The position numbers and the translations under genes were made by a program. This document shows, piece after piece, positions 56,274-64,000 of a stretch of 64,000 nucleotides of DNA (positions are counted from its first letter, which is position 1; every line of letters starts with the position of its first letter). The DNA comes from Pseudomonas massiliensis (GTDB lineage: Bacteria; Pseudomonadota; Gammaproteobacteria; Pseudomonadales; Pseudomonadaceae), in NCBI RefSeq assembly GCF_000826105.1, contig NZ_CCYK01000006.1, forward strand, positions 620,001 to 684,000. The letters run 5' to 3'. The notes below the pieces were generated by a model, which saw only the letters and a program-made list of their open reading frames with translations, had not been told where the DNA came from and did not search any database.

Positions 56274-57341
56274 CTACAGGCCTAAGTCGAACAGCTCCAG
56301 TTGCGTCAGGGCGCCGCGCAGGTCTTCCAGGCGCACGCCTATTCCCAACAGACGAACGGGCTTGCTGCCCCTGGCGTAAGCCTGGCTGACCAGGCTACGG
56401 TAGCTGTCAAGGTCGCGCGCGGCATTGGCCTGCTCCAGCGTGGTCTGGGTGAAATCATGGAATTTCACTTTCACGAAGGGCTTGCCCAGGCGATACCCGT
56501 CATCCAGCCGCTGCAGGCGCCCGGCCAGTGTCTCCATCAGCGCTGGCAACTTATCGAGGCAGGCGTCCAGACTCGGAAGATCTTCATCGTAGGTGTTTTC
56601 CACACTGACCGACTGGCGTCGGCTATCCACGTGCACGGGGCGCTCGTCAACGCCTCGGGCCAGCTGATACAGACGCTCGCCGAAGCCGCCAAATTCGCGG
56701 AGCAGGTTCAAGCGCGACCATTGCAGTAGATCCGAGCAACGTTGGATACCGAGCCGCTCCAGCTTGTCGGCAGTCACCTTCCCTACCCCATGCAGCTTGG
56801 AGACCGGCAACTCGGCAACGAATGCCTCGACCTGATCCGGCGTAATGACGAACAGCCCATTGGGTTTGCGCCAGTCGCTGGCGATCTTGGCAAGAAACTT
56901 GTTCGGCGCCACCCCGGCAGACACCGTGATATGCAGGCGCCTGGCGACGTCCTGACGGATAGCCTGAGCGACACGGGTGGCGCTGCCCTGGAAATGGGTG
57001 GAGTCGGTAACGTCAAGATAGGCCTCGTCGAGCGATAATGGCTCGATCAGGTCAGTGTATTGCTGAAAGATCCCGTGGATTTCTCGGGACGCCTCTTTAT
57101 AAGCATCGAAACGCGGCCGCACGATGGTCAGGTCCGGGCACAGCTTAAGGGCATGGCGGGAGGACATGGCCGAGCGCACTCCGTAAGCGCGCGCTTCGTA
57201 ATTACAGGTAGCGATGACGCCGCGCCGGTCCGCCGACCCGCCCACGGCCAGCGGCTTGCCTGCCAGGCGGGGGTCGTCGCGCATTTCGATGGCCGCATAG
57301 AAGCAGTCGCAGTCGATATGAAGGATTTTCCGTTGCGCCAT
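56274..57341 (-). CDS. dinB: DNA polymerase IV (DinB)
   Basis: This 355-residue Y-family translesion polymerase has catalytic acidic residues in IDCDCFYAAIE (D8) and SLDEAYLDV (D103/E104 region). Its steric-gate region is FYAAIEMRDD. The finger, thumb (HGVGKVTADKLERLG) and little-finger domains are all present. It ends in a beta-clamp-binding motif QLELFDL. It makes -1 frameshifts and bypasses N2-dG lesions. No LexA box was searched out with confidence. Confidence 0.97.
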   Translation of the reverse strand: MAQRKILHIDCDCFYAAIEMRDDPRLAGKPLAVGGSADRRGVIATCNYEARAYGVRSAMSSRHALKLCPDLTIVRPRFDAYKEASREIHGIFQQYTDLIEPLSLDEAYLDVTDSTHFQGSATRVAQAIRQDVARRLHITVSAGVAPNKFLAKIASDWRKPNGLFVITPDQVEAFVAELPVSKLHGVGKVTADKLERLGIQRCSDLLQWSRLNLLREFGGFGERLYQLARGVDERPVHVDSRRQSVSVENTYDEDLPSLDACLDKLPALMETLAGRLQRLDDGYRLGKPFVKVKFHDFTQTTLEQANAARDLDSYRSLVSQAYARGSKPVRLLGIGVRLEDLRGALTQLELFDLGL

Positions 57342-57474
57342 GACCGAACGAAACCAGTTGTTACCAGTGAATGAATATACAGTATCCAGGCTTCCTCGGC
57401 TTGTACTGCCGGCGCTCCGACATGCCCAACCTGGCTAAATTGTTGAGTGACAAGCTTTTTTTCCAAAGTAAAGA

Positions 57475-57502
57475 TTGACAAGCTTGTCCATGTGCGTAGA
57501 AT
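57475..57502 (+). promoter_or_regulatory. sigma-70 promoter of the first initiator tRNA
   Basis: TTGACA (57475-57480) and TAGAAT (57497-57502) are 16 bases apart, and the -10 box ends 12 bases before the tRNA. Confidence 0.82.
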
Positions 57503-57514
57503 GCGCCCCACAGA

Positions 57515-57591
<77 letters not shown>

Positions 57592-57598
57592 ATTGAAA

Positions 57599-57627
57599 AA
57601 GGCCACTTGAAAAAGTGGCCTTGTTTT
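57599..57627 (+). terminator. intrinsic terminator of initiator tRNA copy 1
   Basis: AAGGCCACTT and AAGTGGCCTT pair across a short A-rich loop and are followed by GTTTTT. The stem is the same as the one after copy 2. Confidence 0.88.
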
Positions 57628-57679
57628 TGGCTACCGAACATGGCTTTGGTGTGGAAGGTTAAAAAACCATACCAGTGCC

Positions 57680-57707
57680 TTGACACGGAAAAGAATACCC
57701 CTATAAT
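57680..57707 (+). promoter_or_regulatory. consensus sigma-70 promoter of initiator tRNA copy 2
   Basis: TTGACA (57680-57685) and TATAAT (57702-57707) are both perfect consensus boxes with a 16-base spacer. The -10 box ends 13 bases before the tRNA. Confidence 0.9.
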
Positions 57708-57720
57708 GCGCAACCACAGA

Positions 57721-57797
<77 letters not shown>

Positions 57798-57805
57798 ATC
57801 GAAGA

Positions 57806-57834
57806 AAGGCCACTTGAAAAAGTGGCCTTTTTTT
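57806..57834 (+). terminator. intrinsic terminator of initiator tRNA copy 2
   Basis: AAAGGCCACTT and AAGTGGCCTTT pair and are followed by a run of T. It is a near duplicate of the terminator at 57599. Confidence 0.9.
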
Positions 57835-58010
57835 ATGCCTGTGCCAACCTACTGTGCACAGCTGTCTGGACAATGTTTGCTTGCAGCCTGCCGTTCAGCA
57901 TGAGGTCGAGATCCGGAACACCGCCATTATTCGCAAAAATTTCATTTTGTGGGGATTGGTAAGTTGGCCGGATACCTCCATCCTGTCGCGCTCAATAGGC
58001 GAGGTCATTG

Positions 58011-60653
58011 ATGCGCCCTGAAATGTCCGAAGTAAACGATACCGTAACGTCACCCGTTCCCGTTCCGCCTGCTCGCCTACGCTGGATAGAGCGCTTGAGC
58101 CAGTACCGTCAGCCGCTCGGCATTGGCCTGACCATCGTCCTGTTCGCCATCGCGCTCATTGCATGCCGCCGCATGCTGGTGAACATGGACCTGTACGCCC
58201 TTCATGACTCTATTGCCGCTACGCCTACGAGCGCCTTGCTGGCGGCGCTTGGCTTCACCTCATTGGGTTTTGTGGTGTTGCTGGGCTACGAATGGTCGGC
58301 AGCCCGCTACGCCGGTGCCAATCTTGCGCCCAAAGCCTTGGTCATGGGCGGCTTCACGGCCTTTGCCATAGGCAATGCCGTGGGCCTGTCACTGTTGTCG
58401 GGTGGGTCGGTGCGCTATCGCCTCTATGCCCGCCTTGGCGCAGGGCCGGCGGAAGTCGCGCGGATGACCCTCTTTGCAAGCCTTTCGCTGGGATGCGCCC
58501 TGCCACCACTGGCTGCCCTGGCGTGCCTAAGCGACCTCCAGGCCGCCTCCACCGCACTGCGCCTGTCACCGGGAGCACTCGGCGCGCTGGCCGCGGCCAT
58601 ACTGCTATTGACCACAGGCCTGGCGGTCGGCGTCTATCGACGCCGGGCCTCGGCTCAGCCTTTCCCGCACAATCTGATCGTGCGGGCCGGCCGTGGCACC
58701 CTGCGCCTGCCCTCCCTGCGGTTGTGCCTCCTGCAACTGGTGATCACGGCCCTGGACGTCGCTATCGCGGCCGCTGTGCTGTATTGCCTGCTTCCCGAAG
58801 CGCCGCCGTATGGCGCTTTCCTGCTGGTCTATCTGCTAGCGTTGGCCGCCGGGGTATTGAGCCATGTGCCAGGTGGCGTTGGGGTGTTCGAGGCCATCCT
58901 GCTGGCCGCCTTCGCCGATCAGCTGGGCGCCGCCCCCCTGGCCGCCGCCTTGCTGCTGTATCGCCTGATCTATGTGATGCTGCCCTTCCTCGTTGCCTGC
59001 CTGCTGTTGCTGGCAACCGAGGCCAAACGTGTGCTTTTCGCCCGCCAGGCAATACGCGTGGCGTCCGGCCTGGCAGCCCCCATCCTGGCGGTGCTGGTAT
59101 TTCTCTCAGGCATGGTGCTGCTGTTTTCCGGCGCCACCCCTGAGATCGATACCCGCCTGAGACACATGGGCTTCCTGCTTCCTCACCGCCTCATCGACGC
59201 TTCGCACTTCGCAGCCAGCCTGGTAGGGGTGCTTTGCCTGCTGCTGGCTCAAGGTTTGCGGCGTCGTCTTTCAGCGGCCTGGATGCTGACCATGGTGCTG
59301 CTGCTGACGGGTGCCCTGCTGTCGTTGCTCAAGGGTTTCGATTGGGAAGAGGCCACCGTGCTGATCCTCACCGCCTCCCTGTTGGCGGTGTTCAGGCGTG
59401 CTTTCTATCGCCCCAGCCGGCTGATGGAGCTGCCCCTGTCGCCTTTCTACCTCATGGCGGCCGCCTGCGTGGTGGGCGCGTCCATCTGGTTGCTGTTCTT
59501 CGCCTACCAGGACGTGCCTTACAACAATCGCCTCTGGTGGCAGTTCACCCTGGACGCCGATGCGCCTCGGGGTCTGCGCTCGGCGTTGGGCAGCGCGGTA
59601 TTGCTGGTGATAGTGGCGCTGACCTGGCTGCTGCGCACGGCGCGCCCGGTGATCCACCTGCCCAGCCAGGAAGAGTTGGAGCGGGCTCATCGCATTCTCA
59701 TGGCCTCTCACCAGCCCGATGGCGGCCTGTCCTTGACAGGTGACAAGGCGCTTCTCTTCCATCCCGAGGACAAGGCCTTCCTGATGTACGCACGCCGGGG
59801 CCGCAGCCTGGTAGCCCTGTACGACCCCATTGGGCCGACCCAGCCCCGGGCCGAAATGATCTGGCAGTTCAGGGACCTGTGCGACTTCCATCATGCACGC
59901 CCGGTGTTCTATCAGGTGCGCGCGGAAAACCTGCCGTTCTACATGGATATCGGCCTCACCGCCATCAAGCTGGGCGAGGAGGCCCGGGTAGACCTGCGCC
60001 GCTTCGACCTGGACGCCAAGGGCAAGGAAATGAAAGACCTGCGCTATACCTGGAATCGAGGCACCCGGGATGGCCTGAGCATGGATATCTACGAACCCGG
60101 CACGGCGCCGCTGGATGAACTGAAGGTGATATCGGATGCCTGGCTGTCGGGTAAGAACGTGCGGGAAAAAGGCTTCTCCCTCGGCCGTTTCAGCCCTGAT
60201 TATCTCAAGCACTTCCGCATTGTGATCATCCACTTCCAGGGGCGTCCGGTCGCGTTCGCCAACCTGCTGGAAACTCACAGCCACGAGCTGGCCAGCCTGG
60301 ACCTGATGCGTTCCCACCCGGAAGCACCCAAGCTGACCATGGAGTTCATGATGGTAGGCCTGATCCAGCATTACAAACAGCAAAGCTATGCGCGCTTCAG
60401 CCTGGGCATGGTCCCGCTCTCAGGCCTGCAGCCCCGGCGCGGCGCGCCCCTGACCCAACGCCTGGGCTCGATGGTGTTCCGTCGTGGCGAGCAACTCTAC
60501 AACTTCCAGGGGCTTCGCCGGTTCAAGGATAAATTCCAGCCGGATTGGGAACCCCGCTACATGGCCGTACCGGCGGGTCTCGATCCGCTGGTGGCCCTGG
60601 CTGACACCGCTGCCCTGATCGCGGGTGGCCTGACCGGATTGGTGAAACGCTGA
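58011..60653 (+). CDS. mprF: bifunctional lysylphosphatidylglycerol flippase/synthetase MprF
   Basis: This is a protein of about 880 residues. The N-terminal half (about 30-530) holds a dozen or more TM helices of the flippase, with AGVLSHVPGGVGVFEAILLA near residue 290. The C-terminal soluble domain (about 545-870) is the GNAT-like aminoacyl transferase that moves Lys or Ala from tRNA to phosphatidylglycerol, with LTMEFMMVGLIQHYKQQSYA and SLGMVPLSGL. The product reduces surface charge and gives resistance to cationic peptides and acid. The ATG at 58011 follows GAGG. It overlaps the acvB start by one base (TGATG). Confidence 0.95.
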   Translation: MRPEMSEVNDTVTSPVPVPPARLRWIERLSQYRQPLGIGLTIVLFAIALIACRRMLVNMDLYALHDSIAATPTSALLAALGFTSLGFVVLLGYEWSAARYAGANLAPKALVMGGFTAFAIGNAVGLSLLSGGSVRYRLYARLGAGPAEVARMTLFASLSLGCALPPLAALACLSDLQAASTALRLSPGALGALAAAILLLTTGLAVGVYRRRASAQPFPHNLIVRAGRGTLRLPSLRLCLLQLVITALDVAIAAAVLYCLLPEAPPYGAFLLVYLLALAAGVLSHVPGGVGVFEAILLAAFADQLGAAPLAAALLLYRLIYVMLPFLVACLLLLATEAKRVLFARQAIRVASGLAAPILAVLVFLSGMVLLFSGATPEIDTRLRHMGFLLPHRLIDASHFAASLVGVLCLLLAQGLRRRLSAAWMLTMVLLLTGALLSLLKGFDWEEATVLILTASLLAVFRRAFYRPSRLMELPLSPFYLMAAACVVGASIWLLFFAYQDVPYNNRLWWQFTLDADAPRGLRSALGSAVLLVIVALTWLLRTARPVIHLPSQEELERAHRILMASHQPDGGLSLTGDKALLFHPEDKAFLMYARRGRSLVALYDPIGPTQPRAEMIWQFRDLCDFHHARPVFYQVRAENLPFYMDIGLTAIKLGEEARVDLRRFDLDAKGKEMKDLRYTWNRGTRDGLSMDIYEPGTAPLDELKVISDAWLSGKNVREKGFSLGRFSPDYLKHFRIVIIHFQGRPVAFANLLETHSHELASLDLMRSHPEAPKLTMEFMMVGLIQHYKQQSYARFSLGMVPLSGLQPRRGAPLTQRLGSMVFRRGEQLYNFQGLRRFKDKFQPDWEPRYMAVPAGLDPLVALADTAALIAGGLTGLVKR

Positions 60654-61924
60654 TGATTCGACGTTACTGGCGCTTGGCGCTGATCGCGCTGTTGATCTTG
60701 ATAGTGGCCGCCGGGCTGGTGTTCTGGTGGCTCAACCGCCCGGTTCCGCCGGCCACGGTGCAACCCTTGAAAATGAGCGATGGAAGTGACGCGACCCTGG
60801 CGACACCGGGCCAGCGCGCCCAGGTAGTGATGGCAGTGGCGGTTCCGGCCGACCAGGCATTGACCCAGCGACAGCTTACAGACCTGAGCCGCTCGGGCGC
60901 GGTGCGCATTCTTCAGGTGACCCTGCCCAAGGATGATTGCATTGCCCAGGGCAAGGCCTTCGAAGCGGCGCTCGCGCAGCTCGATGCCACGCCTGATGTC
61001 GTCGGCGGCATCGGCCCGGGAGCGTCCCTGGCCTGGCAGTGGCTGGCTGGACAGAGCAATGACAAGGCGCGGGCGGTGTCGGTGGATTTCACCGTGGAAC
61101 AACCCGGCTGCAAGAGAGAGGTGCCTAAAAGCGCGCCCCATGGCAAATGGTCCGTGGCCTGGAACGACTGGCCGGACGACGTCAGCGCGAGCTTCGTACG
61201 TGGCCAGGCCAATGCCCAGAACAGCATCAGCGACTATGATGTCAAGCTACCGCAGTTACTCAAGACGCAACTGGCCCAAGCCATTCTGGGCGATGACCAC
61301 AAGGGCTTGAAGATGCCGGTGGTGGAAGTGCCCAGCAAGCCTAACGACACCGTGACCCTGTTCCTTTCGGGCGATGGTGGCTGGCGCGACCTGGACAAGG
61401 AAGTTGCCGAGGACATGGCCAAGTCCGGCTATCCAGTGGTGGGTATCGATACCTTGCGCTACTACTGGCAGCACAAGTCGCCTGAAGAAAGCGCCGAGGA
61501 CCTGATGGAGCTGATGCACTACTACCGCCAGAAGTGGGGCGCCAAGCGCTTCGTGCTGGCCGGTTATTCCTTCGGCGCCGACGTACTGCCTGCCATCTAC
61601 AACCGCCTTCCGGCCGCCGACCAGGCCCGGGTCGACAGCATGATCCTGCTCGCCTTTGCCCGCAGCGGCAGTTTCGAGATACAGGTGGAAGGCTGGCTGG
61701 GCCAGGAAGGCAAGGAAGCTCCCACCGGAGAGGAATTGGCCAAGGTGCCCAGCGCAAAGGTGTTCTGTGTCTACGGCGCTGAAGAGGCCGATGAAAGTGG
61801 TTGTACCGCAGCCACCCATACCGGTGAAAAGCTGCAACTGCCGGGCGGCCACCACTTCGACGAAAACTACCCCGCGCTGGCGCAGCGGTTGATCCAGGCG
61901 ATCAACCAGCGCAAGGGTTCCTGA
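60653..61924 (+). CDS. acvB: AcvB/VirJ-family lysyl-phosphatidylglycerol hydrolase
   Basis: This 423-residue protein has one N-terminal TM helix (about 7-27, LALIALLILIVAAGLVFWW) that holds a periplasmic domain. The C-terminal alpha/beta-hydrolase part has FLSGDGGWRDLD and the nucleophile elbow GYSFGAD (Ser near 305), with His in LPGGHHFDENY. AcvB in Agrobacterium removes lysine from lysyl-phosphatidylglycerol, so this enzyme would counter MprF. Placement directly behind mprF (TGATG overlap) supports that. Confidence 0.88.
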   Translation: MIRRYWRLALIALLILIVAAGLVFWWLNRPVPPATVQPLKMSDGSDATLATPGQRAQVVMAVAVPADQALTQRQLTDLSRSGAVRILQVTLPKDDCIAQGKAFEAALAQLDATPDVVGGIGPGASLAWQWLAGQSNDKARAVSVDFTVEQPGCKREVPKSAPHGKWSVAWNDWPDDVSASFVRGQANAQNSISDYDVKLPQLLKTQLAQAILGDDHKGLKMPVVEVPSKPNDTVTLFLSGDGGWRDLDKEVAEDMAKSGYPVVGIDTLRYYWQHKSPEESAEDLMELMHYYRQKWGAKRFVLAGYSFGADVLPAIYNRLPAADQARVDSMILLAFARSGSFEIQVEGWLGQEGKEAPTGEELAKVPSAKVFCVYGAEEADESGCTAATHTGEKLQLPGGHHFDENYPALAQRLIQAINQRKGS

Positions 61925-61932
61925 CCGCCCGG

Positions 61933-61965
61933 GGGAGCCTCGTTCGCCAGCTGGCGCTGGCTCCC
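61933..61965. repeat. REP-like hairpin after acvB
   Basis: GGGAGCC (61933-61939) and GGCTCCC (61959-61965) enclose a perfect 12-bp palindrome CGCCAGCTGGCG (61945-61956). The composition (GTGGGAGCCAGCGCC on the minus strand) matches Pseudomonas REP elements and the one at 56211. It lies between the convergent acvB and kup. Confidence 0.65.
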
Positions 61966-61989
61966 ACCGGTTGAACGTTCAGGACAGCC

Positions 61990-63885
61990 TTACATCTCTA
62001 CCTGGGTACCCAGTTCGATCACCCGGTTCAGCGGCAACCTGAAGAACCGCAGGTTGCCGTTGGCATTCTTGAGCATGAAGGCGAACAGCCCCTCCCGCCA
62101 GCGGGCCATGCCTGGCAAGCGTGACGGAATCACGGTTTCCCGGCTGAGGAAATAGGTAGTCCGCATGGGACCGAAGTCCAGGTCTTCCAGCTGGCAGAGC
62201 GCCAGAGCCCCTGGCACGTCCGGCTCATCCATGAATCCATAATGAAGGATCACCCGATAGAAGCCTTCGCCGAACGCTTCGACTTCGACGCGTTCCTGCG
62301 CCGGCACCCGGGGCCTGTCTTCGCTCAGCACGGTCAGCAGTACGATCTGCTCATGCAGCACCTGGTTGTGGAGCATGTTGTGCAGCAGCGCATGAGGTAC
62401 CGCGTCCTGGCGCGCGGTCAGGAATACAGCAGTGCCCTGCACACGATGGGGCGGCTGGACCCGAATGCTGCCAATGAAGATAGGGAGCGGCAGGCTGCCT
62501 TCATCGAGGCGCTCCACCAGCAACTGCTTGCCCCGCTTCCAGGTCGTCATGAGGATGAACAACACGGACCCGGCCAGCACTGGGAAGGCGCCGCCCTGGA
62601 AGATCTTCGGCACGTTGGCGGCGAAGAACAGCATGTCCACCAGCAGGAAGCTGCACAGCAGTGGCACGGCGAATATGGCCGGCCACTTCCACAGGCGCAG
62701 GATGACGGCCGACACCAGTACGGTCGTGCACAGCATGGTGCCGGTCACAGCCACGCCGTAGGCGGACGCCAGGGCGCTGGACGACTCGAAGCCCAGCACC
62801 AGCAGGATAACGCCCACCATCAGAGACCAGTTCACCGCGCTGATGTAGATCTGGCCTTGCTCGCTGCTGGACGTGTGCTGGATATGCATGCGCGGGATAT
62901 AGCCCAGCTGTATGGCCTGGTGAGTCAGGGAGAAGGCACCGGAAATCACCGCCTGGGAGGCAATCACCGTCGCCAGGGTGGACAGGCCTACCAGGGGAAT
63001 CAACGCCCAGCTCGGCGCCAGCAGGAAGAAGGGGTTGCGCGCCGCCTCCGGGTTTTCCAGCAACAGCCCGCCCTGGCCGAAGTAGTTAAGCACCAGCGCG
63101 GGCAGGATCAGCGCGAACCAGGCGCGGGCGATGGGCTTGCGACCGAAATGGCCCATGTCGGCGTAGAGCGCCTCGGCGCCGGTCAAGGCCAATACCACCG
63201 CTCCCAGCACGGCGACGCTGATACCCGGATGGCTGATGAAGAAGCGCACCATCCACAGCGGGTTGATCGCCTGCAGCACTTCGGGATGGTGGGAGATCCC
63301 CAAGATGCCAAGCGCGGCAAGGGCCAGGAACCAGCACACCATGATCGGGCCGAACAGCTTGCCGATTCGGGCGGTGCCGTGTTTCTGCAATACGAACAGG
63401 CCGATCAAAATCACCAAGGCAATGGGAATCACCCAGTGCTCTACCCCGTCGAAGGCCAATTCCAGCCCTTCTACCGCCGAAAGTACTGACACGGCCGGGG
63501 TGATCATGCTGTCGCCGTAGAAGAGCGCGGCCCCCACCAGACCGAAGCCCACCATGACCGCGCCGATGCGCGGATAGCCCGCCACCGCGCGCCGGGCCAG
63601 GGACAGCAGGGCCATGGTGCCGCCTTCGCCCTGGTTGTCGGCGCGCAGCACGAACAGGACGTACTTGATCGATACCACCCAGATCAGTGCCCAGAAAATC
63701 AGCGACAGCACGCCCAGGACGCCCTCATGGCTGACGCTGACGCCATAACCGCCCATGAAGACTTCCTTCAAGGTATACAAGGGGCTGGTGCCGATATCCC
63801 CGTAGACCACGCCGACCGCCGCCACGATCAAACTCAGCGGCTTCGCGGCATGCCCGCCTCCAGCCTCATTGCTTGCCTGAACCAT
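61990..63885 (-). CDS. kup: low-affinity potassium uptake protein Kup
   Basis: This 631-residue K+/H+ symporter has about 12 TM helices in the first 430 residues. It begins with the family signature [21 protein letters not shown] (about residues 25-45, GDIGTSP), then [12 protein letters not shown] and [17 protein letters not shown] cytoplasmic C-terminal domain follows. The ATG at 63885 follows GGAGAGG; the TTG one codon earlier is less likely. Confidence 0.96.
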   Translation of the reverse strand: MVQASNEAGGGHAAKPLSLIVAAVGVVYGDIGTSPLYTLKEVFMGGYGVSVSHEGVLGVLSLIFWALIWVVSIKYVLFVLRADNQGEGGTMALLSLARRAVAGYPRIGAVMVGFGLVGAALFYGDSMITPAVSVLSAVEGLELAFDGVEHWVIPIALVILIGLFVLQKHGTARIGKLFGPIMVCWFLALAALGILGISHHPEVLQAINPLWMVRFFISHPGISVAVLGAVVLALTGAEALYADMGHFGRKPIARAWFALILPALVLNYFGQGGLLLENPEAARNPFFLLAPSWALIPLVGLSTLATVIASQAVISGAFSLTHQAIQLGYIPRMHIQHTSSSEQGQIYISAVNWSLMVGVILLVLGFESSSALASAYGVAVTGTMLCTTVLVSAVILRLWKWPAIFAVPLLCSFLLVDMLFFAANVPKIFQGGAFPVLAGSVLFILMTTWKRGKQLLVERLDEGSLPLPIFIGSIRVQPPHRVQGTAVFLTARQDAVPHALLHNMLHNQVLHEQIVLLTVLSEDRPRVPAQERVEVEAFGEGFYRVILHYGFMDEPDVPGALALCQLEDLDFGPMRTTYFLSRETVIPSRLPGMARWREGLFAFMLKNANGNLRFFRLPLNRVIELGTQVEM

Positions 63886-64000
63886 CAACCTCTCCTACTG
63901 CCCTTTGAGCCGGCCTTCTGGCCGTGCGGTAGTTATGACCCTGGCGCGCAGCGTGACTGGTGCCAGCCTGCGCGCGGGGGCGAAGCATAGCGCAGCGCTG
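63886..64000. other. upstream region of kup, window end
   Basis: This stretch carries the kup ribosome site (AGGAGAGG at about 63888-63895) and part of its promoter region. No gene start from a neighbour is visible before the window ends. Confidence 0.5.

Overview
The window is a chromosomal segment of a Pseudomonas species, most like the P. putida / P. oryzihabitans side of the genus. The evidence is the gene order aspS-yebC-ruvCAB-ybgC-tolQRAB-pal-cpoB-queEC, an OprD-family porin, metR beside a long lhr, Pseudomonas-type REP-like hairpins, and near-identical recall of P. putida Pal and TolB. The species cannot be fixed by eye. Nearly all of the DNA is tightly packed, GC-rich core chromosome, with a few accessory insertions.

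Layout. 1-991: end of a PhzF-family gene and ybaK, both minus. 1104-6279: glycerol regulon glpF-glpK-glpR-glpD with GlpR-type operators. 6376-9557: DctB/DctD-type two-component pair. 9643-14088: a very large orphan protein resembling the Pseudomonas dermonecrotic-toxin-like (DUF6543) family. 14203-20533: metR, lhr, nadA. 20676-25075: a GAF-EAL phosphodiesterase, two small hydrophilic stress-type proteins, mntH and a DUF4142 protein. 25289-33241: a LacI regulator converging on a six-gene minus-strand operon (periplasmic binding protein, ATPase, permease, zinc dehydrogenase, FGGY kinase, L-xylulose-reductase-like SDR), preceded by an 18-bp LacI-type operator. 33369-36142: a DUF4198 protein, a 28-residue membrane peptide and a GAF-PAS-PAS-GGDEF protein.

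36284-48697 (minus): tRNA-Lys, queC, queE, the Tol-Pal system, ybgC, ruvBAC, yebC, aspS and an FmdB-type zinc ribbon. 48801-53396: a ribbon-helix-helix protein, a Dps-like ferritin, a membrane-anchored cold-shock-domain protein, slyX, a HIT protein and the porin. 53516-57341: proS, an unknown lipoprotein and dinB. 57475-57834: two initiator tRNAs, each with its own promoter and terminator. 58011-63885: an mprF-acvB operon, which would make and break down lysyl-phosphatidylglycerol, and kup.

How the genes work together. glpFKRD imports glycerol, phosphorylates it and oxidises it to dihydroxyacetone phosphate under GlpR control. The 26310-33190 operon forms a plausible complete route for a pentitol or ketopentose: ABC uptake, interconversion of L-xylulose and polyol by the SDR, oxidation to a ketose by the zinc enzyme, and phosphorylation by the FGGY kinase. 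The Tol-Pal genes maintain the outer membrane during division, and RuvABC resolves Holliday junctions. The items most worth a second look are the orphan giant toxin-like protein, the pentitol-type operon with its operator, the altered GAFTGA loop in the DctD-like regulator, and the Glu-to-Gln change at the expected PhzF catalytic position.
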